Shown: in pieces, positions 27,086 through 35,439 of the stretch
How the letters are laid out: each line of letters begins with the position of its first letter
Position numbering within the stretch: the first letter of the stretch is position 1
NCBI RefSeq assembly: GCF_027531545.1
Contig: NZ_JAPZSC010000001.1
Coordinates: 62,001-126,000, forward strand
Reading direction: 5' to 3'
DNA length: 64,000 bases
Origin: Silanimonas sp.
GTDB lineage: Bacteria; Pseudomonadota; Gammaproteobacteria; Xanthomonadales; Xanthomonadaceae
Notes under the pieces: generated by a model
The model's input: only the letters and a program-made list of their open reading frames with translations
Database searches by the model: none
What the model was told of the DNA's origin: nothing
Made by a program: the position numbers and the translations under genes

Positions 27086-28681
27086 TCAGGCCGTCTCGGG
27101 CGCGCCCACCGGCGCGGCGGCGGCCGGCGCGCTGTGGCGGATCAGGTGGTCGAAGGCCGACAGCGCGGCCGTCGAACCGCCGCCCATCGCCACGACGATC
27201 TGCTTGTAAGGCTCGGTGGTCGCGTCGCCGGCGGCGAACACGCCCGGCAGCGAGGTGTGGCCCTTGTCGTCGGTGACGATCTCGCCGCGCGGCGTCAGTT
27301 CGATCGTGCCCTTCAGCCACTCGGTGTTCGGCAGCAGGCCGATCTGCACGAACACGCCTTCGAGATCGATGCGCTTCGATTCACCCGTGCCGCGGTCGCT
27401 GTAGACGAGGCCGTCGACGCGCTGGCCGTCGCCGGTGACCTCGGTGGTCTGCGCGTTGGTGATCACCGCGACGTTCGGCAGCGAGCGCAGCTTGCGCTGC
27501 AGCACTTCGTCGGCGCGCAGCTTGCTGTCGAACTCCAGCAGCGTGACGTGCGCCACGAGGCCGGCGAGGTCGATGGCCGCCTCGACGCCGGAGTTGCCGC
27601 CGCCAATCACCGCCACGCGCTTGCCCTTGAACAGCGGGCCATCGCAGTGCGGGCAGAAGGCCACGCCCTTGTTGCGGTACTGGTCCTCCCCCGGCACGTT
27701 CATCGTGCGCCAGCGCGCGCCGGTGGCGAGGATCACGGTCTTCGACTTCAGCGAGGCGCCGCTGGCGAGCTTGACCTCGACGAGGCCGTCGGCGCCGGCC
27801 GGCACCAGTGCCTCGGCGCGCTGCAGGTTCATCAGGTCGACGCCGTTGGCGCGCACGTTGCGCTCCAGCTCGGCGGCAAGCTTCGGGCCTTCCGTCTCCA
27901 TCACGGCGACGAGGTTCTCGATGCCCATCGTATCCATCACCTGCCCGCCGAAACGCTCGGCGGCGATGCCGGTGCGGATGCCCTTGCGCGCCGCGTAGAT
28001 GGCGGCCGCCGCACCCGCCGGGCCGCCGCCGACGATCAGCACGTCGAAGGGCGCTTTCGCCTTGATGGCTTCGGCGGCGCGCGCCTCGGCGCCGGTGTCG
28101 AGCTTGGCGACGATCTGCGCCAGCTCCATGCGGCCCGAACCGAAGGGCTGGCCGTTGAGGAACACCGCCGGCACGGCCATCACCTCGCGCGCCTCGACTT
28201 CCGCCTGGAACAGCGCGCCGTCGATGGCGGTGTGGGTGATGCGCGGGTTCAGCACCGCCATCAGGTTCAGGGCCTGCACCACGTCCGGGCAGTTGCCGCA
28301 GGACAGCGAGAAGTAGCTTTCGAAGTGGAATTCGCCGTCGAGGCCAATCACCGCGTCGATCAGGGCCTGCTCGACCTTCGGCGGGTAGCCGCTGACCTGC
28401 AGCAGGGCGAGCACCAGCGAGGTGAACTCGTGGCCGAGCGGGATACCGGCGAAGCGCACCGCCACCGACGCGTCGTCGGCACGTTGGATCGCGAACGACG
28501 GCGTGCGGGCATCGGCTGCCTCGCGCAGCGAGATCTTCGGCGAAAGCCCGGCAACAGTCTCGAGCAGCGCGCGCAGTTCGGCGGAAGACTCGCTTCCGTC
28601 GAGCGAGGCGACCAGTTCGATCGGGGCGACCAGGCGCTCGAGATAGGCAGCGAGCTGGGTCTTCAGGGCGTCATCCAACAT
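27086..28681 (-). CDS. ahpF: Alkyl hydroperoxide reductase subunit F
   Basis: 531 residues. This NADH-dependent flavoprotein disulfide reductase regenerates AhpC. The N-terminal thioredoxin-like tandem has the redox pair CGNC (near 129). The FAD domain begins with [18 protein letters not shown] (near 217), the catalytic pair is CPHC (near 343), the NADH motif is [12 protein letters not shown], and the C-terminal FAD motif is [15 protein letters not shown]. Length and order match the family. It follows ahpC on the same strand after about 100 bases that contain two strong hairpins, suggesting lower expression than ahpC. Confidence 0.96.
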   Translation of the reverse strand: MLDDALKTQLAAYLERLVAPIELVASLDGSESSAELRALLETVAGLSPKISLREAADARTPSFAIQRADDASVAVRFAGIPLGHEFTSLVLALLQVSGYPPKVEQALIDAVIGLDGEFHFESYFSLSCGNCPDVVQALNLMAVLNPRITHTAIDGALFQAEVEAREVMAVPAVFLNGQPFGSGRMELAQIVAKLDTGAEARAAEAIKAKAPFDVLIVGGGPAGAAAAIYAARKGIRTGIAAERFGGQVMDTMGIENLVAVMETEGPKLAAELERNVRANGVDLMNLQRAEALVPAGADGLVEVKLASGASLKSKTVILATGARWRTMNVPGEDQYRNKGVAFCPHCDGPLFKGKRVAVIGGGNSGVEAAIDLAGLVAHVTLLEFDSKLRADEVLQRKLRSLPNVAVITNAQTTEVTGDGQRVDGLVYSDRGTGESKRIDLEGVFVQIGLLPNTEWLKGTIELTPRGEIVTDDKGHTSLPGVFAAGDATTEPYKQIVVAMGGGSTAALSAFDHLIRHSAPAAAAPVGAPETA

Positions 28682-28699
28682 GGTGGACTCCAGATTTCA

Positions 28700-28770
28700 G
28701 GTGCTTGCCAAAACCGCGCGGCGCGGCTTGGGCAAGCACCCGGGCCGCCGCGAGGACGCGGCGACCGGGT
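28700..28770 (-). promoter_or_regulatory. Two consecutive hairpins in the ahpC-ahpF intergenic region
   Basis: Hairpin A: GGTGCTTGCC (28700-28709) pairs with GGCAAGCACC (28731-28740), a perfect 10-bp stem with a GC-rich inner loop. Hairpin B: CGCCGCG, loop AGGA, CGCGGCG (28746-28763), with an outer ACCCGG/CCGGGT pair (28738-28743, 28765-28770). The two share bases at 28738-28740, so they may compete. They sit between ahpC stop and ahpF start, where they could act as a partial terminator or an RNA processing barrier. Confidence 0.6.
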
Positions 28771-28781
28771 GGCAATGCGGC

Positions 28782-29345
28782 TTAGATCTTGCCGACGAGG
28801 TCCAGCGAGGGAGCGATCGTCTTGGCGCCCTCGTTCCACCTGGCCGGGCAGACCTGGCCCGGGTTCTTGGCGACGAACTGCGCGGCCTTCAGCTTGCGCA
28901 GGGTCTCCTTCATGTCACGCGCGATGGCGTTGTCGTGGATCTCGGCGGTCTTGATGACGCCTTCCGGGTTGATGACGAAGGTGCCGCGCAGGGCCAGGCC
29001 TTCCTCTTCGATGTGCACGCCGAAGGCGCGGGTCAGCGTGTGGGTCGGGTCGCCGACCAGCGGGAACTTGGCCTTGCCGACGGCCGGCGAGGTTTCGTGC
29101 CACACCTTGTGCGAGAAGTGGGTATCGGTCGTGATGATGTAGACCTCGGCGCCCAGCTTCTGGAACTCGGCGTAGTTCTCGGCCGCGTCCTCGACTTCGG
29201 TCGGGCAGTTGAAGGTGAAGGCGGCCGGCATGAACACCAGCACCGACCACTCGCCCTTGAAGCTCTCTTCCGTCACCGGCACGAACTTGCCGTTGTGGAA
29301 GGCGGTGGTCTTGAACGTCGGGACGTGCGTGTTGATCAGGGACAT
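28782..29345 (-). CDS. ahpC: Alkyl hydroperoxide reductase subunit C (2-Cys peroxiredoxin)
   Basis: 187 residues, the same length as E. coli AhpC. It reduces peroxides through the peroxidatic Cys47 in FTFNCPTE and the resolving Cys in GQVCPARW near the C-terminus, and AhpF recycles it. The ATG at 29345 follows GGAG and gives MSLINTHVP; a GTG 12 codons upstream is rejected. The gene is divergent from oxyR with 170 bases between starts, which contain a candidate OxyR site and a plausible promoter with -10 TACATT at 29446-29451. Confidence 0.96.
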   Translation of the reverse strand: MSLINTHVPTFKTTAFHNGKFVPVTEESFKGEWSVLVFMPAAFTFNCPTEVEDAAENYAEFQKLGAEVYIITTDTHFSHKVWHETSPAVGKAKFPLVGDPTHTLTRAFGVHIEEEGLALRGTFVINPEGVIKTAEIHDNAIARDMKETLRKLKAAQFVAKNPGQVCPARWNEGAKTIAPSLDLVGKI

Positions 29346-29496
29346 CGTTGCAACTCCTGGTGGGGAAGGTCGGGTGGACAAGGGAAGTCAGCGAAGGGGA
29401 GCCCGCGCGTCGCCGGGGGAAGTGGGGGCGGGGGCAACGGAGCGCAATGTAGCCGCACCGCACAAAAAGATGAAATGAATTGAACGCATGGCTTTG

Positions 29497-29511
29497 ATAG
29501 CTGTAGACTAT
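29497..29511. promoter_or_regulatory. Candidate OxyR binding site between ahpC and oxyR
   Basis: ATAG-N7-CTAT (29497-29511), extended to GATAG-CTGTAGA-CTATC, matches one half of the known OxyR element ATAGnTnnnAnCTAT. It lies directly next to the oxyR start at 29516, suiting autorepression, and about 66 bases upstream of the inferred ahpC transcription start, suiting activation. The second ATAG/CTAT element expected 22 bases away is not well conserved. Confidence 0.65.
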
Positions 29512-29515
29512 CAAT

Positions 29516-30445
29516 ATGAATCTCCGCGACCTCCGCTACCTGCTCGCCCTCGCCGACCACCGGCACTTCGGCCGCGCGGCCGAGGCCAGCCACGTCAGCC
29601 AGCCCACCCTCTCGACGCAGATCCGCAAGCTCGAGGAGGAACTCGGCGTCGCGCTCGTCGAGCGCGCGCCGCGCAAGGTGATGCTCACCGAGGCCGGCAC
29701 CGAGATCGCCCAGCGCGCCCGGAACGTCATCGCCGAGGTGGAACAGATGCGCGAGATCGCCCGCCGCGCCCACGACCCGGAATCCGGCACCCTGCGGCTC
29801 GGCCTGTTCCCCACGCTCGGGCCCTACCTTCTGCCGCACGTCGTCGGCCCGCTGCGCGCACGCTATCCCAAGCTCGAACTCCTGCTGGTCGAGGAGAAGA
29901 CCGAAGCCCTGATCGCCCGGCTGCGCGAAGGGCGCATCGACGCCGCGGTGCTGGCCCTGCCCGTCGACGACGAGGGCCTCGAGCACGCGGTGCTGTTCGA
30001 CGAGCCCTTCGTGCTGGCCGTGCCCGAAAAGCACCCGCTGGCCACGCCGCGCGGCCGCAAGCGCGCGGCGCTCAGCCTCGACACGCTGCAGCACGAGCAC
30101 CTGCTACTGCTCGAGGACGGCCACTGCCTGCGCGAGCAGGCGCTGGATGTCTGCCATCTCGCCGGCGCCAGCGAGAAGGACGGCTTCCGCGCCACCTCGC
30201 TGGAAACGCTGCGGCAGATGGTGGCCGCAGGCGTGGGCATGACCCTGCTGCCGGTGCTGGCGGTGAAACCCCCGGTGCCACCGCAGCCCAACCTGCGCCT
30301 GCTGCCCTTCGCGGCCCCGGCGCCGAAGCGCCGCATCGCCCTGTTCTGGCGCAAGAGTTCCGCCCGAGCCACCTTCCTGCGCGGCTTCGCCGACGTGCTG
30401 GCGCGCCTCCCTGCCGAGCTCCTGCGCCTGGAGGCGCGCGAATGA
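29516..30445 (+). CDS. oxyR: Hydrogen-peroxide-sensing LysR regulator OxyR
   Basis: 309 residues. The LysR winged helix comes first (FGRAAEASHVSQPTLSTQIRKLEEEL), then the substrate-like domain with the redox cysteines EDGHC204LREQALDVC213. Their nine-residue spacing equals C199/C208 of E. coli OxyR, which supports real OxyR rather than a general LysR. On oxidation it should activate ahpC and related genes. The ATG at 29516 has no visible ribosome binding site and lies next to a candidate OxyR site, so a leaderless or near-leaderless message is possible. A conserved hypothetical gene overlaps its stop by four bases. Confidence 0.95.
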   Translation: MNLRDLRYLLALADHRHFGRAAEASHVSQPTLSTQIRKLEEELGVALVERAPRKVMLTEAGTEIAQRARNVIAEVEQMREIARRAHDPESGTLRLGLFPTLGPYLLPHVVGPLRARYPKLELLLVEEKTEALIARLREGRIDAAVLALPVDDEGLEHAVLFDEPFVLAVPEKHPLATPRGRKRAALSLDTLQHEHLLLLEDGHCLREQALDVCHLAGASEKDGFRATSLETLRQMVAAGVGMTLLPVLAVKPPVPPQPNLRLLPFAAPAPKRRIALFWRKSSARATFLRGFADVLARLPAELLRLEARE

Positions 30446-31113
30446 GCGGGCTGTTCCCTGGCGGGCTGGGGCCCGTGCCGCGCACCCTGCTCCTGGTGAT
30501 CGCGGGGTGCCTGGCGTTCGGCTGGTGGCAATCGCGGGCGCCCTCGGTCGTGCCCGCTCGCGACCCGAGCGGCGCGCCAGCCGCCTGCGTGATGCCGCGC
30601 ATCGGCGCCGCACCCTCACCGGTGCAGCTGGCCACGCCGCCGGCCATGCCGCCCTTCCAACTCGATGAGCATCGGGCGACACCGCGCGCGGGTTTCGCCG
30701 TCGAAGCGACCGTGCTCGGCATCGAGCGCTACCGCGTGGGCCGCGAGGCCGCGGTCTCACCGCTCGACCTCGCACTGGGCTGGGGCCCGATGTCCGATCC
30801 CGCCGCCTACGAGGCCCTCGACATTTCGCAGTCGGGCCGCTGGTACCACTACCGCTGGGGCCCGGACGGCCCGCCGCTGCCGCTGGAGACCATCATCACC
30901 AGCAGCAGCAACATGCACATGATCCCGGCCACGCCGGCCGTCGCGGAGCGCTTGGCCGACCTCGAGACCGGCCGCCGCATCCGCCTCACCGGCTGGCTGG
31001 TCGACATCGAAACGGCCGAGGGCTATCGCTGGTCGACCTCGCTGCGTCGTGACGACAGCGGCGACGGCGCCTGCGAGATCGTCTACGTCTGCGAGGTCGC
31101 CGCGTTGCCCTGA
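30442..31113 (+). CDS. Conserved hypothetical secreted or membrane-anchored protein coupled to oxyR
   Basis: 223 residues. A hydrophobic segment lies near the N-terminus (TLLLVIAGCLAFGWW), then a Pro/Ala-rich linker, then a compact domain with RYRVGREAAVSPLDLALGWG, ISQSGRWYHYRW, SSSNMHMIPA and WSTSLRRDDSGDGACEIVYV. These are the landmarks of a widely distributed hypothetical family without known function. ATGA overlap with oxyR suggests co-translation. Its last 31 bases overlap the convergent transporter gene. A link to oxidative stress is inferred only from position. Confidence 0.7.
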   Translation: MSGLFPGGLGPVPRTLLLVIAGCLAFGWWQSRAPSVVPARDPSGAPAACVMPRIGAAPSPVQLATPPAMPPFQLDEHRATPRAGFAVEATVLGIERYRVGREAAVSPLDLALGWGPMSDPAAYEALDISQSGRWYHYRWGPDGPPLPLETIITSSSNMHMIPATPAVAERLADLETGRRIRLTGWLVDIETAEGYRWSTSLRRDDSGDGACEIVYVCEVAALP

Positions 31114-31985
31114 GGTGCCGCAGGCTTCAGGCCGGCGACGAAGATGCCGGCGAGCGACATGGCCACGCCGATCCACTCGTGCGTCGCCGTCGGGCGCGAG
31201 AACAGCAGCACGTCGAACACGAAGGCCAGCAGCGGCTGCAGCAGCAGGAGCAGGCCGACGCTGGCCACGCTGATGCGCGGCAGGGCGCGGCCGATCAGCA
31301 CCCAGCCGAGGCACTGGCCGATCAGCCCGAGCGCGAGCAGCGCGACGAGGCTGCGGGTGTCGGGGATGGCGAAGGACACCCCTTCGACCCACGCGGCAAG
31401 GCCGAGGATCACCGCGCACTGCAGCGTCGACACCACGAGGATCGGCTCGGCGGCCATCGGCGCCTCGCGCTGGCTGCGCTTCAAGCCCAGATTGTAGGCG
31501 GCGTAGGCGATGCCGGTGGCGAAGCCGAGCCAGACGCCGGCCTTCGACTCGGCGGCCAAGGCCGACCAACCATCGCCGAGGATCAGTGCGAGCCCGCCGA
31601 AGGCCAGCGCGACGCCGAGCGCGAAGCGCGCATGCAGGCGCTCGCCGAAGAACAGCACGCTGGCGGCCACCATGAAGAACACCTGCGTGTTCGCCAGCAG
31701 CGTCGCCAGCCCCGGACCGATGGCATGGATGCTGCGATGCCAGAGCCAGAGGTCGGCGGCGAAGGCGAAGGCCGGCCACAGGCAGAACGCCCACGCGCGC
31801 GCAGGCACGTGGCGCCAGCGCCTCAACGCGAACAACACGAGCGCCAGCATCGAACCGCCGAAGGCCATGCGCCAGAAGCCCGCGACGGTCGGCGGCACGT
31901 CGGCGAAGCGCACCAGCACGCCGGTCAGGCTGATCAGGCTCGCACCGCCGGCCATCGCCAGCAGCGCACCCCGGTCAGAGCGCAT
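31083..31985 (-). CDS. DMT/EamA-family transporter
   Basis: 300 residues with about ten membrane helices in two EamA repeats, each ending in patterns such as ATLLANTQVFFMVAASVLFFGERL and SVGLLLLLQPLLAFVFDVLLF. The ligand is unknown; family members export amino acids, purines and other metabolites. The ATG at 31985 overlaps the GST stop by 11 bases. The C-terminal tail overlaps the convergent oxyR-coupled gene by 31 bases. A longer upstream open frame is rejected because it runs through the GST gene. Confidence 0.87.
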   Translation of the reverse strand: MRSDRGALLAMAGGASLISLTGVLVRFADVPPTVAGFWRMAFGGSMLALVLFALRRWRHVPARAWAFCLWPAFAFAADLWLWHRSIHAIGPGLATLLANTQVFFMVAASVLFFGERLHARFALGVALAFGGLALILGDGWSALAAESKAGVWLGFATGIAYAAYNLGLKRSQREAPMAAEPILVVSTLQCAVILGLAAWVEGVSFAIPDTRSLVALLALGLIGQCLGWVLIGRALPRISVASVGLLLLLQPLLAFVFDVLLFSRPTATHEWIGVAMSLAGIFVAGLKPAAPQGNAATSQT

Positions 31986-32616
31986 CGTGGCCCAGTCGCT
32001 CGGTCTCGGCTTCGGCCGCGGCCTGCCATTCGCGCATCGCCGGCAGCGCGAACAGCGCCTCGCTGTAGCGCCCCGCGTTGTCGTCGAGCACGACGCCATA
32101 GCCGCGGAAACGGATGGCGACCGGTGCGAACATCGCATCGACGATGCCGAAATCGCCGAGCAGGAACGGCCCGCCGGCACGACGACGCAACTCGCGCCAG
32201 AGCGTGAGCACGCGGCGGATGTCGGCCTCGGCATCGGCCTTCCAGCGATAGGCGTTCGGCGTGCGCCGGCAGTTCATCGGCAACTGCGCACGCAGCGGCC
32301 CGAAGCCGGAGTGCATCTCTGCGGCGGCGCAACGGGCGAGGTATCGCAGCGAGGGATCCGACGGCCAGCCACGGCCTTCGAGGAAGGTCTCGTTGACGTA
32401 CTCGCAGATCGCCAGCGAATCCCAGACCACGCGAGTGCCGTCGTGCAGCACCGGGACGCGGCCCGTGGGCGAATAATCGGGGATGCGCTGCTGGAACTCG
32501 GGGGTGTCGAGCGGCAGGCGGACCTCGTCGAAGGGCACTTCGAAATGGCGCAGCAGCAGCCAGGGCCGCAGCGACCACGAGGAGTAGTTCTTGTTGCCGA
32601 TGACGAGCCGGAGCAT
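31975..32616 (-). CDS. Glutathione S-transferase family protein
   Basis: 213 residues. The N-terminal thioredoxin-like domain has NKNYSSWSLRPWLLLRHFEV (Ser near residue 12 likely contacts glutathione), PTGRVPVLHDG (cis-Pro) and the glutathione-binding DSLAICEYV. The all-helical C-terminal domain follows. It resembles the YfcF/GST-N3 group. Typical roles are conjugation or reduction of electrophiles and peroxides. It shares an operon with the DMT transporter downstream. The stop of the 7TM sensor gene is three bases upstream of its start. Confidence 0.87.
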   Translation of the reverse strand: MLRLVIGNKNYSSWSLRPWLLLRHFEVPFDEVRLPLDTPEFQQRIPDYSPTGRVPVLHDGTRVVWDSLAICEYVNETFLEGRGWPSDPSLRYLARCAAAEMHSGFGPLRAQLPMNCRRTPNAYRWKADAEADIRRVLTLWRELRRRAGGPFLLGDFGIVDAMFAPVAIRFRGYGVVLDDNAGRYSEALFALPAMREWQAAAEAETERLGHDAL

Positions 32617-32619
32617 GCC

Positions 32620-34824
32620 TCAGTGTAGCGCCGTCACGACGGCCTGGACGGCCTGCGCGCCGGGCACGCGGGCCCGTTCGAGCGCTTCGCCCGCACGTTC
32701 GATCATCGGGCGCGGCACGAGCTCGCCGACCACCATCGCGCCGATGCCGATCACCCACTCGGCCACCATGGGGCGTCTGCCCGCGGGCGCGAGCCCCGAC
32801 ACCGGCGCGGCGACCGGGGACAGTCGCTGGTGCAGGGCTTCGGCGAAGGCCCTCGCGGCGGGCACGTCGAGGCCTGGGAGCACCATCCACAGTTCGTCGG
32901 GGCCCGGACGGCCCAACAGGTGGGACGGCAAGGCATCGAGGACTTCGAGTGCTCCGATCAGCGCTTTGGCGCGCCCTTCGAACCCGCCCTCGCCCGCCAG
33001 CGGCACACGCAGGAGGGCGATCGGCTCGTTGTTGTCGCGGCAGCGCTCGAAGGCCGTGCGCAAATCCCGCTGCAATGCCTCGGCGTTCAGCACGTCAAGC
33101 ACCGGATCGAGATCGGCGCGGATCGTCGCCTCGCGCTCATCGAGCGCACTGGCCGCGACCCGACGCGCCGAGGCGACCATCATCTCGATGCGGGCGAGTT
33201 CGTCCGGCTCGAAGCCACGACGGCGACGCTCGGCGAACAGGGCGGTCCAACCGCGTTCGGTGACGAGATACGGCACCATCGCCACCTGGCTCGGGCCATC
33301 GATGCCCATCGGCAGGACGAGCTGCTGCGGGGTGCCGAGGCGGAGCAGCGAGCGCAGCACGCGGGCCCGATCGCGCAGCAGGATCGCGTAGACCGATTCG
33401 GTGTCCCCCGGCTCGGCGATGATCGTGTCCTCGCCGTGCAGGGAGGAGCGCGCCACGGCGACGGAGCGCGCCTCCAGCAGCGGCTTCAGCGTCTCGATGA
33501 GCCGGCGTGCCACCACCCAGTCGGCCTCCGCACCGCCGCCGTAGCGCAGCGCCGCGTCGATGGCCGCGACCATCTTCGCTTCGGCGCGCGCCCAGCGATC
33601 CTCGACGGGAATCTCCGGTTCCGGCGCGGTGGCCTTCGGTGCCTCCACCGGCAGGCCGCGCATCCACGGCAGCAGGACCAGCGCTAACATCAGGGTGGCG
33701 ATGAGCAACTGGTAGCCGTAGAGCGCGAGCGCGGACGCCGGCACGGCGCCACCGGCGGCCAGCGCGCGCACCACCAGCGCCGCGATCAGCAGCGCCATCA
33801 GGGCGATCGGCACCGAGCGGAGGCGGCGACGGTCCAGCGCGAAGGCCACCAGCACGAGCAGCCACGCCTGCGACCAGACGAGTTCCGCCACCTGCCTCAG
33901 CAGGTCGGCGTACTCGGGCGGAACGCGGGTGCCGGCGAAGGCCAGCAGGATCAGCACGAGCCCGAAGCGGTGGTACCAGTGCGCCAGCGTCGCCGAGTTC
34001 GCCTTCAGCCCGGACTGGCGGCGCGCGACGATCAGCAGGGCCCCCGCGAGCAGGATGGTGACCGCGTAGACGAGCCCACCGGCCAACCAGGGATCGAGTA
34101 CGGCACGCAGCGGCAGCGGCAGGTGGTCGTTGATCAGGGCAATGGCCAGCGCGGAGACGGCGGTCAGCGCGGCCATGCTCCAACCGCCGGCACCCGAACG
34201 CCGCACCGCCGGGACCACGCACAGTGCCAGCGACACCAGCAGCACGCCGTAGACGAGCGCGAACAGGCGCAGCGCGGCCGCCTCGCGCTCGGCGAGCACG
34301 CGGCCGTCGATCAACTGCGGCCGCAGGTCGGCATCGACATTCCCTTCCACGCGCACGTAGAGCGCCACGTCGCCCACGACCGCCGCGGGCAAGGGCAACA
34401 CGAAGCCGTCGGGCCAACGCGCATCCCAGCTGCCGAGGCGGAAATAGCGGGCCTCCGCCACCTCGCGGTCCGGCGCGCCGGGCAGCAGGACGGCCACGCG
34501 ATCCACCGGCGCGCGTTCGAGCCGGACGTACCAGCGCTCGCCGACCTCCCGCGGCGGCACGTTGGCCTGAAGGCGCAACCACACGATGCGGTCCGCGCGC
34601 GGCGCGGCCCGCACCGATCCGTCCAGCGCCGGGAAGAACCCGGGCTGATAGCGCCCGCTGAGGATGTCGGCCAGGGGCACGTCGTTGGGCGCCGCTGTCG
34701 ACGCGACCTTCAGCGGCACGCCGCTGCGCGCGAGATCCATGCGCATGGCCGGCGCCACCGCCACCGCCGCGAGCAGCAGCAGGGCGATGGCGGCCAAGGC
34801 CAGGGTGGTCAGGCGCACATGCAT
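32620..34824 (-). CDS. 7TM receptor-like sensor with degenerate GGDEF domain
   Basis: 734 residues. After an N-terminal signal/anchor (TLALAAIALLLLAAVAVA), a periplasmic beta domain fits 7TMR-DISMED2 (WLRLQANVPPREVGERWYVRL). Seven membrane helices follow to about residue 400, then a cytosolic GAF-like region with VAIARSS-type pattern, and a C-terminal domain aligned with GGDEF. There DPVLDVLNAEALQRDL matches DPLTGLxNR and GRPGPDELWMVLP takes the place of the R-x-GGDEF signature. The GG is lost, so cyclase activity is unlikely; it might bind c-di-GMP/GTP or act as a scaffold. The start is uncertain; the ATG at 34824 precedes the signal. Confidence 0.75.
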   Translation of the reverse strand: MHVRLTTLALAAIALLLLAAVAVAPAMRMDLARSGVPLKVASTAAPNDVPLADILSGRYQPGFFPALDGSVRAAPRADRIVWLRLQANVPPREVGERWYVRLERAPVDRVAVLLPGAPDREVAEARYFRLGSWDARWPDGFVLPLPAAVVGDVALYVRVEGNVDADLRPQLIDGRVLAEREAAALRLFALVYGVLLVSLALCVVPAVRRSGAGGWSMAALTAVSALAIALINDHLPLPLRAVLDPWLAGGLVYAVTILLAGALLIVARRQSGLKANSATLAHWYHRFGLVLILLAFAGTRVPPEYADLLRQVAELVWSQAWLLVLVAFALDRRRLRSVPIALMALLIAALVVRALAAGGAVPASALALYGYQLLIATLMLALVLLPWMRGLPVEAPKATAPEPEIPVEDRWARAEAKMVAAIDAALRYGGGAEADWVVARRLIETLKPLLEARSVAVARSSLHGEDTIIAEPGDTESVYAILLRDRARVLRSLLRLGTPQQLVLPMGIDGPSQVAMVPYLVTERGWTALFAERRRRGFEPDELARIEMMVASARRVAASALDEREATIRADLDPVLDVLNAEALQRDLRTAFERCRDNNEPIALLRVPLAGEGGFEGRAKALIGALEVLDALPSHLLGRPGPDELWMVLPGLDVPAARAFAEALHQRLSPVAAPVSGLAPAGRRPMVAEWVIGIGAMVVGELVPRPMIERAGEALERARVPGAQAVQAVVTALH

Positions 34825-35007
34825 GCGGGGCGGGAGCAGGCGGGAGAGAAACCCCACTCTAGCGGAAGGGCTGCGACCCTTGACGGCTTTTGACAGATCG
34901 CCCCAGCCGCCCCGCAACGCGGGCTACCCCCGGCCTTTGACAGGAAGTGACTCCCCATCACGCGGCGAATACGCGACGATCGAGGCTCCCAACCAAGGAG
35001 TTCCCGC

Positions 35008-35358
35008 GTGAAGTCCTACCTCTCCGCCATCCGCACCACGATCCTCCTCGTCGTGCTCACCCTCACCGGCCTGGCCAGCGGCACGGCGAGCGCCCAGGAA
35101 GACCGCCGGGTCCGCATCATCAACGAGACGAACCACACCATCGTCCGTTTCTTCGGCTCGAACGCCGGCACCACCGACTGGGAAGAAGACATCCTCGGCG
35201 ACAAGGTGCTCGAGCCGGGCCAGTCCGTCATGATCAATTTCGACGACGGTACGGGCTACTGCAAGTTCGACTTCAAGGCCGAGTTCGACGACGGCGATGA
35301 AGTGGTCAAGCACGGCATCGACGTCTGCGAGATCTCCAGCTTCCGCTTCACCGAGTAA
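35008..35358 (+). CDS. Small secreted conserved protein of unknown function
   Basis: 116 residues. GTG start at 35008 after AAGGAG at 34997-35002. A clear signal peptide (TTILLVVLTLTGLASGTASA) is followed by a beta-rich acidic domain: VRIINETNHTIVRFFGSNAG, LEPGQSVMINFDDGTGYCKF, and two Cys (YCKF, VCEI) that may form a disulfide. No enzyme motif. It resembles small periplasmic proteins annotated as hypothetical in diverse proteobacteria. It stands alone between the 7TM sensor and glnS. Confidence 0.8.
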   Translation: MKSYLSAIRTTILLVVLTLTGLASGTASAQEDRRVRIINETNHTIVRFFGSNAGTTDWEEDILGDKVLEPGQSVMINFDDGTGYCKFDFKAEFDDGDEVVKHGIDVCEISSFRFTE

Positions 35359-35439
35359 GGCGTCCCGCCCCCGCGCGGCGCGACGAGGTGCCCGGCGGGG
35401 TAGACTTCGCGGTCTGCCCCGTTTCCGTTTCAAGGCGCC

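Noticed and set aside
34849-35007. TTGACA elements upstream of the small secreted protein as a promoter
   Set aside because: TTGACA occurs (for example at 34937-34942) but no acceptable -10 lies 16-18 bases downstream.
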